Shown here: positions 15,177 to 21,685 of the stretch, piece after piece
Layout of the letters: the number at the start of each line of letters is the position of its first letter
Numbering within the stretch: the first letter of the stretch is position 1
Notes under the pieces: generated by a model
Database searches by the model: none
What the model saw: the letters and a program-made list of their open reading frames with translations, nothing else
Told to the model about the DNA's origin: nothing
DNA from: Coriobacteriia bacterium
Lineage (GTDB): Bacteria; Actinomycetota; Coriobacteriia; Anaerosomatales; PALSA-660
Direction of reading: 5' to 3'
Length of the DNA: 21,685 nt
Assembly: GCA_030652345.1 (NCBI GenBank)
Contig: JAUSAU010000053.1
Coordinates: 1-21,685 of the forward strand
Program-made: the position numbers and the translations under genes

Positions 15177-15229
15177 GCTGCTCACTCTCGCATTCGGTTC
15201 TTCGGGCCCGGCCGATGGTGCCACGGACC

Positions 15230-15244
15230 ATTGTAGCGCCCACC
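15230..15244 (-). promoter_or_regulatory. Candidate promoter of the STAS-tat-hyp run
   Basis: On the minus strand it reads GGTGGGCGCTACAAT, with a TACAAT box (15235-15230) about 54 bases before the STAS start. It differs at only two of 15 positions from the motif upstream of mdh. No clear -35 is seen. It lies in the 169-base region between divergent STAS genes. Confidence 0.4.
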
Positions 15245-15345
15245 GGCGCTTCGCCACCCGCGGGCTTTCCGGCACCGGGGCACGTCATTGGGTATACAAG
15301 CGTCATGGTCTTGACGAGCTGCAAACAGCGTTCCCGGGGGACTCG

Positions 15346-15699
15346 ATGTCAGTGACGATGGATCTCCAGCAAGGCGACGAGGCGTGGGTCCTGACCGTCT
15401 CCGGCGACCTCGACTACAGCGAATGTGCGGGCTTCCGCCTTCACATCGACCGCATCCTCCGCGGCATGCCGGAGGCGGCGATCATCGATCTGTCCGGCGT
15501 CGACTACCTCGACAGTTCCGGGCTGGGTCTCCTGCTGAGCCTCTCGCGTGAGTACACCGCCGCCGGTGGTCGGCTGGTGGTCGTATCCAACGAGACCGTC
15601 GACAGCATCCTCGAACTCACGCGTCTGACCGGCATATTCTCGATTGCGCCTGACGCAGATGGCGCGCTCGAGACACTCCGGGCCACACGCCCGCACTAG
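15346..15699 (+). CDS. STAS-domain anti-sigma factor antagonist-like protein, divergent copy
   Basis: This 117-residue single-domain STAS protein is one of only two plus-strand genes. It shows SGDLDYSECAGFRLHI (19-34) and AIIDLSGVDYLDSSGLGLLL (45-64), with Ser58 the expected phosphorylation site. It is clearly distinct in sequence from the leftward STAS gene, so a recent duplication is unlikely. ATG at 15346 follows GGGGG about five bases upstream. It converges on the TPR gene with only two bases between the stop codons, leaving no room for a normal terminator. Its partner kinase is not visible. Confidence 0.88.
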   Translation: MSVTMDLQQGDEAWVLTVSGDLDYSECAGFRLHIDRILRGMPEAAIIDLSGVDYLDSSGLGLLLSLSREYTAAGGRLVVVSNETVDSILELTRLTGIFSIAPDADGALETLRATRPH

Positions 15700-15701
15700 A
15701 C

Positions 15702-16346
15702 CTACTTGAGCTTGGCCAGTGCCGCCTTCGCCGCTGCGGCGTTGTTGCCACTCGGGTCGAGATCGAGCGACTTCTGGTAGGCGGCGGCGGCCTTGACCTT
15801 GTCGCCGCTGTTCTCGTAGAAGATCCCGAGGTTGAACTGCACCGGCGCGAACGTCGGACTCGCCTTCGCCAGATCCTCGCCGACTTTGATGGCGCCGGGG
15901 ACGTCTCCCGCCGAGAACAGGGTGATCGCGTAGTCGGTGGTCACATTGGGGTCACCGGGCTTCGCCGCGATGGCGGCGGCGTAGTAGGTGCTCGCCGCCT
16001 TCCACAGTTCGACGCCCTGGGCGCCCTGCGTCGCCTGACTGAGCTCGAGCGCCCAGTCGAAGTACGCGTTGCCCTGCAAGACGTTGAGCTCGAAGTTCTT
16101 CGGCTCGGCGGTCAGCGAGGCCTCCAGCGCCTTGATCTGGGGCGTGTGCTTCAGGTTGATGGCGTCGATGGTCTGGCTCGTCGCCACCCCGCCGGTAGCG
16201 GGAGTGCCCGTACCGGCCGTGGTCGCGATCGGCGCATTGAACAGGTCCGCCATCGAGAATCCGGCCACACCGAGAACGAATGTCGCGATCACGAAGATGA
16301 TGACTACCTTCATCCACGGCTTGGTACGGCTCTTGTCGATCGCCAT
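15702..16346 (-). CDS. Membrane-anchored TPR protein
   Basis: The 214-residue protein has a short basic N-terminus, one membrane segment (about 13-33) and a Thr/Gly/Ala-rich linker (about 38-57). Helical repeats of tetratricopeptide type then run from about residue 83 to the end, the best being FAPVQFNLGIFYENSGDKVK followed by a YQKSLDLDP unit. The orientation is probably N-in, placing the repeats outside. TPR domains mediate protein-protein contacts; no partner can be named. ATG at 16346 has GGAGGGACC shortly upstream; an upstream extension to 16526 would run through a hairpin and has no protein character. It lies 100 bases after the small membrane protein gene. Confidence 0.85.
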   Translation of the reverse strand: MAIDKSRTKPWMKVVIIFVIATFVLGVAGFSMADLFNAPIATTAGTGTPATGGVATSQTIDAINLKHTPQIKALEASLTAEPKNFELNVLQGNAYFDWALELSQATQGAQGVELWKAASTYYAAAIAAKPGDPNVTTDYAITLFSAGDVPGAIKVGEDLAKASPTFAPVQFNLGIFYENSGDKVKAAAAYQKSLDLDPSGNNAAAAKAALAKLK

Positions 16347-16383
16347 TGAGGTCCCTCCGGGAATCGTCGTGTCTAAGAAGGTT

Positions 16384-16419
16384 TCGGGCCCGGCCCGGAT
16401 GAGACGGTGCCGGGCCCGA
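16384..16419 (-). terminator. Hairpin between the small membrane protein and TPR genes
   Basis: TCGGGCCCGG (16384-16393) pairs perfectly with CCGGGCCCGA (16410-16419) over 10 bp around a 16-base loop. It lies 28 bases past the stop of the upstream gene on the minus strand and is followed by AACCTTCTT rather than a pure U-tract. It may be a terminator or attenuator ahead of the TPR gene. Confidence 0.55.
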
Positions 16420-16446
16420 TCACGCTGCGTTGGCTCAGATGCCCCG

Positions 16447-16899
16447 CTACTTGCCGGGGGTCGTCGTCGAACCCGCCGCGCCACCGCTGATGTTCGGGTG
16501 ACCCGAGGGAAGCTGGCCATTGGCACCCTGCTGCATCTGCTCCTGCGTCAGCGGCGCGGGGTTCGATCCGGCGGGCGCCGCGCTGCCGGAGCCCATGGGG
16601 GTGGAGGCCGCAGGGGTGGTCGCCGGCGGAACGGCGGCCTGCTGCGCACCCATCGCGCCGCCCATCAGGAAGCCGATGATGACGCCGACGAGGATGCCGA
16701 CGACGGCGAGCATGCCGGCGACACCCATCGAGACGTTCTGATCGAGCATGGATGCGGGCTCTGCGGGGGCGACGGGAGCGGCCTTGGCCGCGGTGGTCTT
16801 GGCGACGGGCTTGGATGTCGCGGCCTTGGTGGTGCTCTTCGGCGCAGCCTTCTCTGCCTTTGCCGGCTCCTCGTCGAAGAAGAAGTCCTGGTCGCTCAC
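16447..16899 (-). CDS. Small single-pass membrane protein with disordered flanks
   Basis: I do not recognise the family. The 150-residue protein has an acidic and aromatic start (MSDQDFFFDEEP), a Lys/Ala/Thr/Pro-rich stretch to about residue 50, one membrane helix with Gly-rich packing motifs (about 58-80, ending GFLMGGAMG), and an Ala/Pro/Ser/Gly/Gln-rich tail. With a long positively charged segment before the helix, the N-terminus is probably cytoplasmic and the tail external. The GTG start at 16899 shares four bases (GTGA) with the stop of the RseC-like gene. A TATAAT with TGC before it lies about 85 bases upstream, inside that gene. The low-complexity composition makes homology hard to judge. 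Confidence 0.75.
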   Translation of the reverse strand: MSDQDFFFDEEPAKAEKAAPKSTTKAATSKPVAKTTAAKAAPVAPAEPASMLDQNVSMGVAGMLAVVGILVGVIIGFLMGGAMGAQQAAVPPATTPAASTPMGSGSAAPAGSNPAPLTQEQMQQGANGQLPSGHPNISGGAAGSTTTPGK

Positions 16900-17408
16900 G
16901 TGGTTACCTTACCTTCCGACCCGCTCATGGGGTCATCCTCGACACGTCCCGGAATCCCCGGGGCGGGTGACAAACCGTGCGAGATTATAGCACGCACCAC
17001 CGGGCGGTACCGTGCTCCTGAGAGCGCGTCGCGCCCGCTCCTACGCAACAGCAACAAGCCTGCCGACACCCCCGCGATCGCGCCCGCGGCACCCATCGGG
17101 TCGGCGGGCCAGCCGACGGCGCGACCCACGAGGTTCCCGAGGATGTAGCCGATCACGAGCGCGACGACGGGAAGCACGAACGTCAGGATCCCGGCGCGCG
17201 TGCGCGTACCTTCGGGCAGCTCCACCTCGACCGTGTCTCCCGCCCGGGCGCCTGGGACATTGTCCGCCCCCTCGATCACGAGGCCCTCGCGGTCGACCCG
17301 GCAGCAGTCGTTGGCGCACGACTCGCACTTCGACCCGGAGGCCATGCGCACGTCTGCGCCGAGGTCGGAGACCCCGATCACAACGCCCCGCTCGCGGTCA
17401 CCGGCCAT
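16896..17408 (-). CDS. RseC/SoxR-reducing-system family membrane protein
   Basis: The 170-residue protein follows the RseC layout. A short N-terminal strand (GVVIGVSDLGADVRM) is followed by a cysteine cluster (Cys28, 31, 35, 36 in CESCANDCC), a small beta domain ending GDTVEVELPEG (57-67), and two membrane helices (about 72-95 and 103-122). Known relatives help reduce SoxR or modulate sigma-E and are often near Rnf-type complexes; neither is present here, so the role is open. The tail after residue 125 is long for the family. ATG at 17408 follows GAGG closely. It lies 11 bases after the amidohydrolase stop. Confidence 0.75.
   Translation of the reverse strand: MAGDRERGVVIGVSDLGADVRMASGSKCESCANDCCRVDREGLVIEGADNVPGARAGDTVEVELPEGTRTRAGILTFVLPVVALVIGYILGNLVGRAVGWPADPMGAAGAIAGVSAGLLLLRRSGRDALSGARYRPVVRAIISHGLSPAPGIPGRVEDDPMSGSEGKVTT
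16984..16998 (-). promoter_or_regulatory. Candidate internal extended -10 promoter within the RseC-like gene
   Basis: On the minus strand it reads GGTGCGTGCTATAAT: a perfect TATAAT (16989-16984) directly preceded by TGC. It would start transcription near 16977 and give a leader of about 78 bases for the small membrane protein gene. It differs at one base from the motif before mdh. No good -35 is visible. Confidence 0.5.
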
Positions 17409-17419
17409 ATCCTCAGACC

Positions 17420-18778
17420 TCAGCCGCGCAGCTTCGCGCGGATCTCCTGGGCGCGAGCGACCGTGCGTTCGACGTCGACGGTCAGGTACTCGCCGGCCTC
17501 GTAGATGACGCGCCCGGCGACCATGGTCATGGCGACGTTCTCCTGGTTGGCCGTGTGCACGAGCGCGCTGTACGGGTCGAGCGTCGGGACCATGTGGCTG
17601 GCCGACAGGTCGACCGCGACGACATCCGCCCGCTTGCCGGCCTCGAGCGAGCCGATCTCATGCTCGAGTCCGAGCGCGCGCGCTCCGTGGATCGTGGCGA
17701 GCCGGACGAACGTGCGAGCGGTGAAGAAGCGGAAGAAGTCGGTCTCCCCGCCCATCCCACGCTGGAGCAGCAGACCGATGCGCATCTCGTCGAACGGATC
17801 GATCGTGTTGTTCGACGCCGGCGAGTCGGTCCCGATCCCCACCGTGAGTCCGTACTTGAAGAAGAGGCGCAGCGGCGCGATGCCCATCCCGAGCTTCGCG
17901 TTGCACCGCGGACAGTGCGCGATGGCGACGTCGTGCGACGCCAGGACCTCACAGTCGGCTTCGTCGACCTGCACGCAGTGGACGGCGAGCAGGCGCGGGA
18001 CGCTGAAGAGACCCCACTGCAGGACGTAGCGGACGGGGCTCACGCCGGTCGGCATCCACGCGACGTCACGCCAGCCGGACTGCTCACGGAAGTCCTGCGC
18101 GAGCGAGCTGGAACCGTAGCGCACGAAGTCGTACTCGTCCTTGGATCCGGCGAGGTGGATAGCGGCGGGAAGCTCCTTCGCGATCGCAAGTTCGGCCGCG
18201 GCCTGGAGCAGCGACGGGTGGCACGTGTAGGGCGAGTGCGGGGCGATCCCGATCTCGATCGGCGCATCACCGGCGGCCTCGCGCCACGCTGCGATGTCGA
18301 GCTCGGCGGCCTCCATGCGATCGGCGATCTTGGACTTGTCCATCGTCGAGACCTCGCGGTAGACGACGCCGGAGAGGCCGGCCGCCCGCGCCGCGAGCAC
18401 CGAGTTCCCCGTGTTGGTGATGTCGGCTACGGTCGTGATGCCCGATTCGACGGCCTCCATGGACCCGAGAACCGCGGAGTCCCGCCAGTCCGACGAGTCG
18501 AGGCGGCCCTCCTTCTGGACGACCTGCATCTTCCACTGCGTGTACGGCATGTCGTCGACGGCACCACGGAACACCGAGTACTCGAGATGGGTGTGCAGGT
18601 CGACGAAGCCCGGCATCAGGACAGCGAGTCCGTAATCCCTGACCTCCTCTTCAGGATGAGCTGCCGCCAGATCCGCGCGCGGGCCTACCGCGACGATGCG
18701 GTCGCCGCGCACGAGCACGGCACCGTCCTCGATGTGCGGAGACGAAACGGGGATGACGTACTTGGCGCACAGGAGCAT
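17420..18778 (-). CDS. Amidohydrolase, candidate aminodeoxyfutalosine deaminase (MtaD/SsnA-like)
   Basis: The 452-residue metal-dependent hydrolase has all expected ligands: His62 and His64 in PGFVDLHTHLEYS, His208 in AIHLAGSKDE, His267 in AVHCVQVDEADC and Asp318 in IGTDSPASNN. The family splits into amino-nucleoside/adenosine-type deaminases (MtaD), SsnA-like proteins and the aminodeoxyfutalosine deaminase of the alternative menaquinone pathway. The HTHLEYSVFRG motif, the YREVS segment (140-144) and the IAPHSPYT loop, together with menG next door, make the last attractive, but no other mqn gene is in the window. ATG at 18778 follows AAGGTGAG. It ends 11 bases before the RseC-like gene. Confidence 0.85.
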   Translation of the reverse strand: MLLCAKYVIPVSSPHIEDGAVLVRGDRIVAVGPRADLAAAHPEEEVRDYGLAVLMPGFVDLHTHLEYSVFRGAVDDMPYTQWKMQVVQKEGRLDSSDWRDSAVLGSMEAVESGITTVADITNTGNSVLAARAAGLSGVVYREVSTMDKSKIADRMEAAELDIAAWREAAGDAPIEIGIAPHSPYTCHPSLLQAAAELAIAKELPAAIHLAGSKDEYDFVRYGSSSLAQDFREQSGWRDVAWMPTGVSPVRYVLQWGLFSVPRLLAVHCVQVDEADCEVLASHDVAIAHCPRCNAKLGMGIAPLRLFFKYGLTVGIGTDSPASNNTIDPFDEMRIGLLLQRGMGGETDFFRFFTARTFVRLATIHGARALGLEHEIGSLEAGKRADVVAVDLSASHMVPTLDPYSALVHTANQENVAMTMVAGRVIYEAGEYLTVDVERTVARAQEIRAKLRG

Positions 18779-18864
18779 GCTCTCACCTTCCGGGAGCCGG
18801 GTCCTTCACCGCATCAGTGTACCGCGCGAGGCGACGGGCGGGCGTACGCGCGCTGAGCGCGACC

Positions 18865-19614
18865 CTACTTGACCGCCACGTGGACCGCCACGATACCGCC
18901 GGTCATGTCGCGCCACGTCACGTTCGAGAAGCCGGCGTCGCGCAACTCGGCGGCGAGGGGCTCCTGGGCGGGGAACTGGCGGATCGAGTCGTTCAGATAG
19001 ACGAACGAATCACGGTCACCGGCGACGAGGCCGCCGATGAGCGGGATCATCGTCCGCAGGTAGAAGTGGTACAGGGCGCGCCACGGCGCGAAGGGTGGCC
19101 GCGAGAACTCGAGGATCACGTAGCGACCGCCCGGAACCAGCACGCGAAGCACCTCGCGGAAGTTCGCGGCGCGATCCGGGAAGTTGCGCACCCCGAACGC
19201 GACGGTCACGACATCGAAGGTGGCCTCGGGCAGCGTGAGCGCCTGCGCATCCTCGACCTGGAAGGCGAGGCGCGTCGGACCCTTATAGGCGGCGCCCTTG
19301 TGCTCTCCGACCGCGAGCATCTCGGGGACGAAGTCGGTGCTCAGGATCGAGGCGGGTCCCGCCTGCCTGGCCATCGCGATCGTCAGATCGCCGGTGCCCG
19401 CAGCGAGGTCGAGTACGCGGGACTCGGGCGTCAGACCGGCCATGCGCACCACGGCGCGGCGCCACAGCCGGTCGATCCCCATCGAAGCGAGCGCGTTGAA
19501 CGAGTCATAGCCCGGGGCGATGCGGGCGAAGATGCCGCGCACGCGGTCGGTGTTGGTCAGCCCGGAGGAGACGTTGTCGGAGCCGGGCTCACTGCCCCTG
19601 CCGGATGCCGTCAC
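18865..19614 (-). CDS. menG: Demethylmenaquinone methyltransferase (UbiE/MenG family)
   Basis: The 249-residue SAM-dependent methyltransferase adds the ring methyl that turns demethylmenaquinone into menaquinone. Evidence is the N-terminal IFARIAPGYDSFNALASMGID (28-48), SAM-binding motif I VLDLAAGTGDL (67-77), VAFGVRNFPD, LEFSRPP and the late FVYLNDSIRQFP, all typical of UbiE/MenG. In an organism without sign of ubiquinone genes, menaquinone is the likely product. GTG at 19614 is three bases after the radical SAM stop; the ribosome site is weak, so coupled translation is likely. An 86-base gap separates it from the amidohydrolase. Confidence 0.92.
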   Translation of the reverse strand: MTASGRGSEPGSDNVSSGLTNTDRVRGIFARIAPGYDSFNALASMGIDRLWRRAVVRMAGLTPESRVLDLAAGTGDLTIAMARQAGPASILSTDFVPEMLAVGEHKGAAYKGPTRLAFQVEDAQALTLPEATFDVVTVAFGVRNFPDRAANFREVLRVLVPGGRYVILEFSRPPFAPWRALYHFYLRTMIPLIGGLVAGDRDSFVYLNDSIRQFPAQEPLAAELRDAGFSNVTWRDMTGGIVAVHVAVK

Positions 19615-19617
19615 GTG

Positions 19618-21420
19618 CTAGACCCCTGTCTGCTCGGCCGCGGGACGTGTCGTCTCGCGCGGACCCTCCTGCGGCCGGAAGCGCCGCCGTCCGAGCAGTA
19701 TAGCGATGTTCTCGCGGAACCAGAGTTTGATGACATTGACGACGTGACGGGGGCCCGCCTGCCGCGGCCACTCGAGTTCGCTCTTCTCGCAGACCGTCGA
19801 CTCGTTGAGACGGTCGACCTCGTGGCGGAACGCGTCCAGGTCCGCCGTGCGCCGGGCGGGATCGCCCGCCATGATCGCGTCGATGCGCGCCATCGCGACG
19901 CGCGCCTCGCCGATGCGCGTCTCGGTGACTGCGGCGACATCCCTCGGGATCGCGCCGACCGCGGCCTTCACGCGGTTGAGATCGACCGCGGCCTGGTAGG
20001 TGGAATCGACGAGCTCGCCGGCGGTCATCGCGTCGCTCTCGTAGTTCATGATGTGGCGCCACGACGGCTCGAGCAGGAGCTGACGGTGCTCCTCGAGTGT
20101 CTTCGCACGCAGCGTGTAGCCGTACTTCGCCGGGTCGTCGAAGACGCGCGAGCCCGGGTCGAGGAAGGGCGCCATGGGCGAGATGAACGGCAGGAGCCGC
20201 GTGTCGTTCCCGGTGCGCTCATACAGGCCGCGGACATAGTCGCCCGTCTCAAGGACGGAGGCGGCGGACTGCGTGGGGATGCCGGTCATGAAGTAGAGGT
20301 CGAACCGCTTGCACCCGTTGCGCAGGGCGGCACGGATCGACTCCTCGACCTGATCGGTCGTGTAGTGGTTCTTGCCGAAGGCCGCACGCACCGCGTCGTC
20401 GTGGCTCTCCACCGAGATCTCGACCGAGTAGTCGTTGAGGTGCTCGTCGAGGAACGCGTAGAACTCCTCGGCGGGCGGGCGGAAGAACTCGAACCCGATC
20501 GGGTTGCGCAGGTTGATCCGGCCGAGGCCCTTCACGAACGTCTCGATGTAGTCGCGCCCCGCCTGCAGGAAGTCGTTGAGCACGAAGATCGGACCCGGGA
20601 TGTACTTCTGGATGTGCTGGATGTCGTTGACGAGCAGCTCCGGGTCGCGGAACGCGATCTTGCGGCGCCCGAAGTGCTCCCGGAACGAGTACGCGGACCC
20701 GCCGCACGTGACGCAATCGTGCGTGCAGCCGCGACAGGTCAGGGAGGCGCACACGGGGTACTGGAGCCAGTCCTTGAACGGCACGAAGCCCATCATGTCC
20801 CGGTAGCGGATGACAGCGCGCATGTTGAACGAGTAGTCCAGCGAGATCTCGTCCATCGTTGAGGGGACCCATGACAGCTCGTTGACCGTGACCGAGCCGC
20901 CGAGACCCTTCCAGGTCAGGTTCGGGATGTCGGCGACCGAGCCGTGGCCGCGGATCGCGGCGATCAACCGGCGCAGGGGCTCCTCGGTCGAGTCTCCGCG
21001 CAGCACGTAGTCGACGCTCGGGTACGAGCACAGCTCCTCGTGGAAGTAGCTCGACGAAAGCCCGCCGAAGATGACCGGCGTCGTGGGGTGGTACTTCTTC
21101 ACGATCTTCGCGATCTCGATCGACCCGTGGGCATGCGGCAGCCAGTGGAGATCGATGCCGAAGGCGACAGGGTCCATCTCGCGGATGGCCTTCTCGACGT
21201 CGAAGTTCGGACGGTTGAGCATCAGTACCGCGAGGTTGACGATGCGCACCTTGTAGCCGTGACGCTCGAGGTACTCGGCCATCGTCGTGAAGCCGAGCGG
21301 ATACATCTCGAACGCGGGCGTCGACGGGACCATATCGGAGACCGGCCCGGACATGATGGAGCGCTCTCGGAAGTCGTACACGGACGGCGCGTGAAGAAGG
21401 ACCAAGTCTATGCGGGACAT
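19618..21420 (-). CDS. B12-binding/radical SAM domain protein of unknown function (Ta0216-like)
   Basis: The 600-residue protein starts with a cobalamin-binding-type Rossmann domain (about 1-160, with MYPLGFTTMAEYLERHGY, TPVIFGGLSSSYF and DYVLRGDSTEEP). The radical SAM domain carries the CX3CX2C cluster motif Cys232, Cys236 and Cys239 within CRGCTHDCVTCG, with further Cys224 and Cys229 close by. Later there is EISVESHDD (334-342) and a helical C-terminal region with a basic end. The canonical DxHxxG motif is not obvious. It resembles the uncharacterised Ta0216-type family. ATG at 21420 is chosen because GAGAGGA lies five bases upstream. It precedes menG by three bases, suggesting a link to quinone or lipid chemistry; that is inference. 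Confidence 0.85.
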   Translation of the reverse strand: MSRIDLVLLHAPSVYDFRERSIMSGPVSDMVPSTPAFEMYPLGFTTMAEYLERHGYKVRIVNLAVLMLNRPNFDVEKAIREMDPVAFGIDLHWLPHAHGSIEIAKIVKKYHPTTPVIFGGLSSSYFHEELCSYPSVDYVLRGDSTEEPLRRLIAAIRGHGSVADIPNLTWKGLGGSVTVNELSWVPSTMDEISLDYSFNMRAVIRYRDMMGFVPFKDWLQYPVCASLTCRGCTHDCVTCGGSAYSFREHFGRRKIAFRDPELLVNDIQHIQKYIPGPIFVLNDFLQAGRDYIETFVKGLGRINLRNPIGFEFFRPPAEEFYAFLDEHLNDYSVEISVESHDDAVRAAFGKNHYTTDQVEESIRAALRNGCKRFDLYFMTGIPTQSAASVLETGDYVRGLYERTGNDTRLLPFISPMAPFLDPGSRVFDDPAKYGYTLRAKTLEEHRQLLLEPSWRHIMNYESDAMTAGELVDSTYQAAVDLNRVKAAVGAIPRDVAAVTETRIGEARVAMARIDAIMAGDPARRTADLDAFRHEVDRLNESTVCEKSELEWPRQAGPRHVVNVIKLWFRENIAILLGRRRFRPQEGPRETTRPAAEQTGV

Positions 21421-21485
21421 TGCCATCCTCTCGATGCCGTCCGATGTCGCACCGGCATGCGACGAAACGTGCGGGCGGCTGACGG

Positions 21486-21494
21486 AGTATACCA
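21486..21494 (-). promoter_or_regulatory. Candidate extended -10 promoter of the radical SAM-menG run
   Basis: On the minus strand it reads TGGTATACT, a TATACT box preceded by TGG, which is an extended -10. It lies about 66 bases before the ATG at 21420. No good -35 is seen. Confidence 0.5.
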
Positions 21495-21517
21495 CGCCGA
21501 CCTGCGGATTCCTGCCC

Positions 21518-21541
21518 GGGAGGCGCTCCGGGAGCCGCTCC
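21518..21541. repeat. Tandem 12-base repeat upstream of the radical SAM promoter
   Basis: GGGAGGCGCTCC (21518-21529) is immediately followed by GGGAGCCGCTCC (21530-21541), identical but for one base. Each unit is also nearly self-complementary at its ends. It sits about 30-50 bases upstream of the -10 box, where an activator or repressor could bind. Confidence 0.4.
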
Positions 21542-21685
21542 GCAGACCGTCCCGAAGAGGGCACCGCGTATCATCTGTCCGGCACTGTGAGGGGCCCTCC
21601 GCACGTGGTATTGGCATGCCCGTTGCCGTAGAATCGAGCCCTACGAAGCACCCCCGGCCCCTCTCGGGACTGCGACCATTCATGA
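21542..21685. other. Non-coding right edge, upstream of the radical SAM gene
   Basis: I see no supported gene in this stretch. Open frames on both strands look like GC-rich noise. A TAGAAT at 21629-21634 on the plus strand could be the -10 of a gene beginning beyond the edge, but no matching -35 or ribosome site is clear. No recognisable riboswitch, including a cobalamin box, was found. Confidence 0.4.

Noticed and set aside
15293..15298. TATACA as -10 box for the plus-strand STAS gene
   Set aside because: Spacing to the ATG is acceptable, but no -35 or extended TG element is in register, so I did not list it as a feature.
18817..20862. Plus-strand open frame of about 680 codons opposite menG and the radical SAM gene
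   Set aside because: It spans two recognisable genes and an intergenic gap on the other strand, and shows no family character.
21408..21683. Minus-strand open frame upstream of the radical SAM gene
   Set aside because: It overlaps the promoter, has no ribosome site and yields an Arg/Ser/Gly-rich sequence without likeness to any protein.
1..21685. Mobile element, phage, defence system or biosynthetic cluster
   Set aside because: No transposase, integrase, terminal repeats, toxin-antitoxin pair or nuclease/helicase set was seen; most genes are housekeeping.

Overview
The window is about 21.7 kb of GC-rich bacterial chromosome, densely packed and almost entirely on the minus strand. Only the tail of a chemotaxis receptor at the left edge and one small STAS gene at about 15.3 kb lie on the plus strand. 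Gene content suggests an anaerobic actinobacterium, perhaps Coriobacteriia-like: a class I (oxygen-labile Fe-S) heterodimeric fumarase, malate dehydrogenase, HypA/HypB nickel maturation, menaquinone methylation, an RseC-like membrane protein and a B12-type radical SAM protein. This placement is an inference; there is no rRNA or other decisive marker. I see no IS elements, phage genes, CRISPR arrays or clear signs of recent transfer, and no gene-free stretch over 300 bases.

Reading leftward along the minus strand from the right edge: a 600-residue B12-binding/radical SAM protein, menG, an amidohydrolase of the aminodeoxyfutalosine deaminase/MtaD kind, an RseC-like protein and a small single-pass membrane protein follow one another closely (right edge to 16.4 kb), then a membrane-anchored TPR protein. 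This end looks concerned with quinone and membrane redox biology. Two STAS (anti-sigma antagonist-like) genes then diverge from a shared 169-base region. The leftward one heads a compact run STAS-tatA-tatC-hypA-hypB, which joins Tat export to nickel insertion, as expected for an exported [NiFe] enzyme. An HD-domain hydrolase and a type IA topoisomerase of archaeal sequence type follow.

From 9.5 kb down to 1.75 kb are a nitrilase-fold protein that seems to lack its catalytic residues, then a leftward train mdh - fumarase alpha - MFS transporter - fumarase beta - tmk - holB - ricT. From mdh onward its genes overlap or nearly touch. The MFS gene sits, translationally coupled on both sides, between the two subunits of one enzyme. 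The tmk-holB-ricT block resembles the conserved Firmicute arrangement. A tRNA-Thr(CGU) with its own promoter, an exported CapA-family protein and the chemotaxis receptor fragment complete the left end.

The observations most worth following up are the archaeal-type topoisomerase with four zinc ribbons and a histone-like tail, the transporter nested in the fumarase operon, the uncharacterised radical SAM/B12 gene upstream of menaquinone genes, the catalytically degenerate nitrilase, and a 15-base promoter-like motif repeated in front of three separate transcription units.
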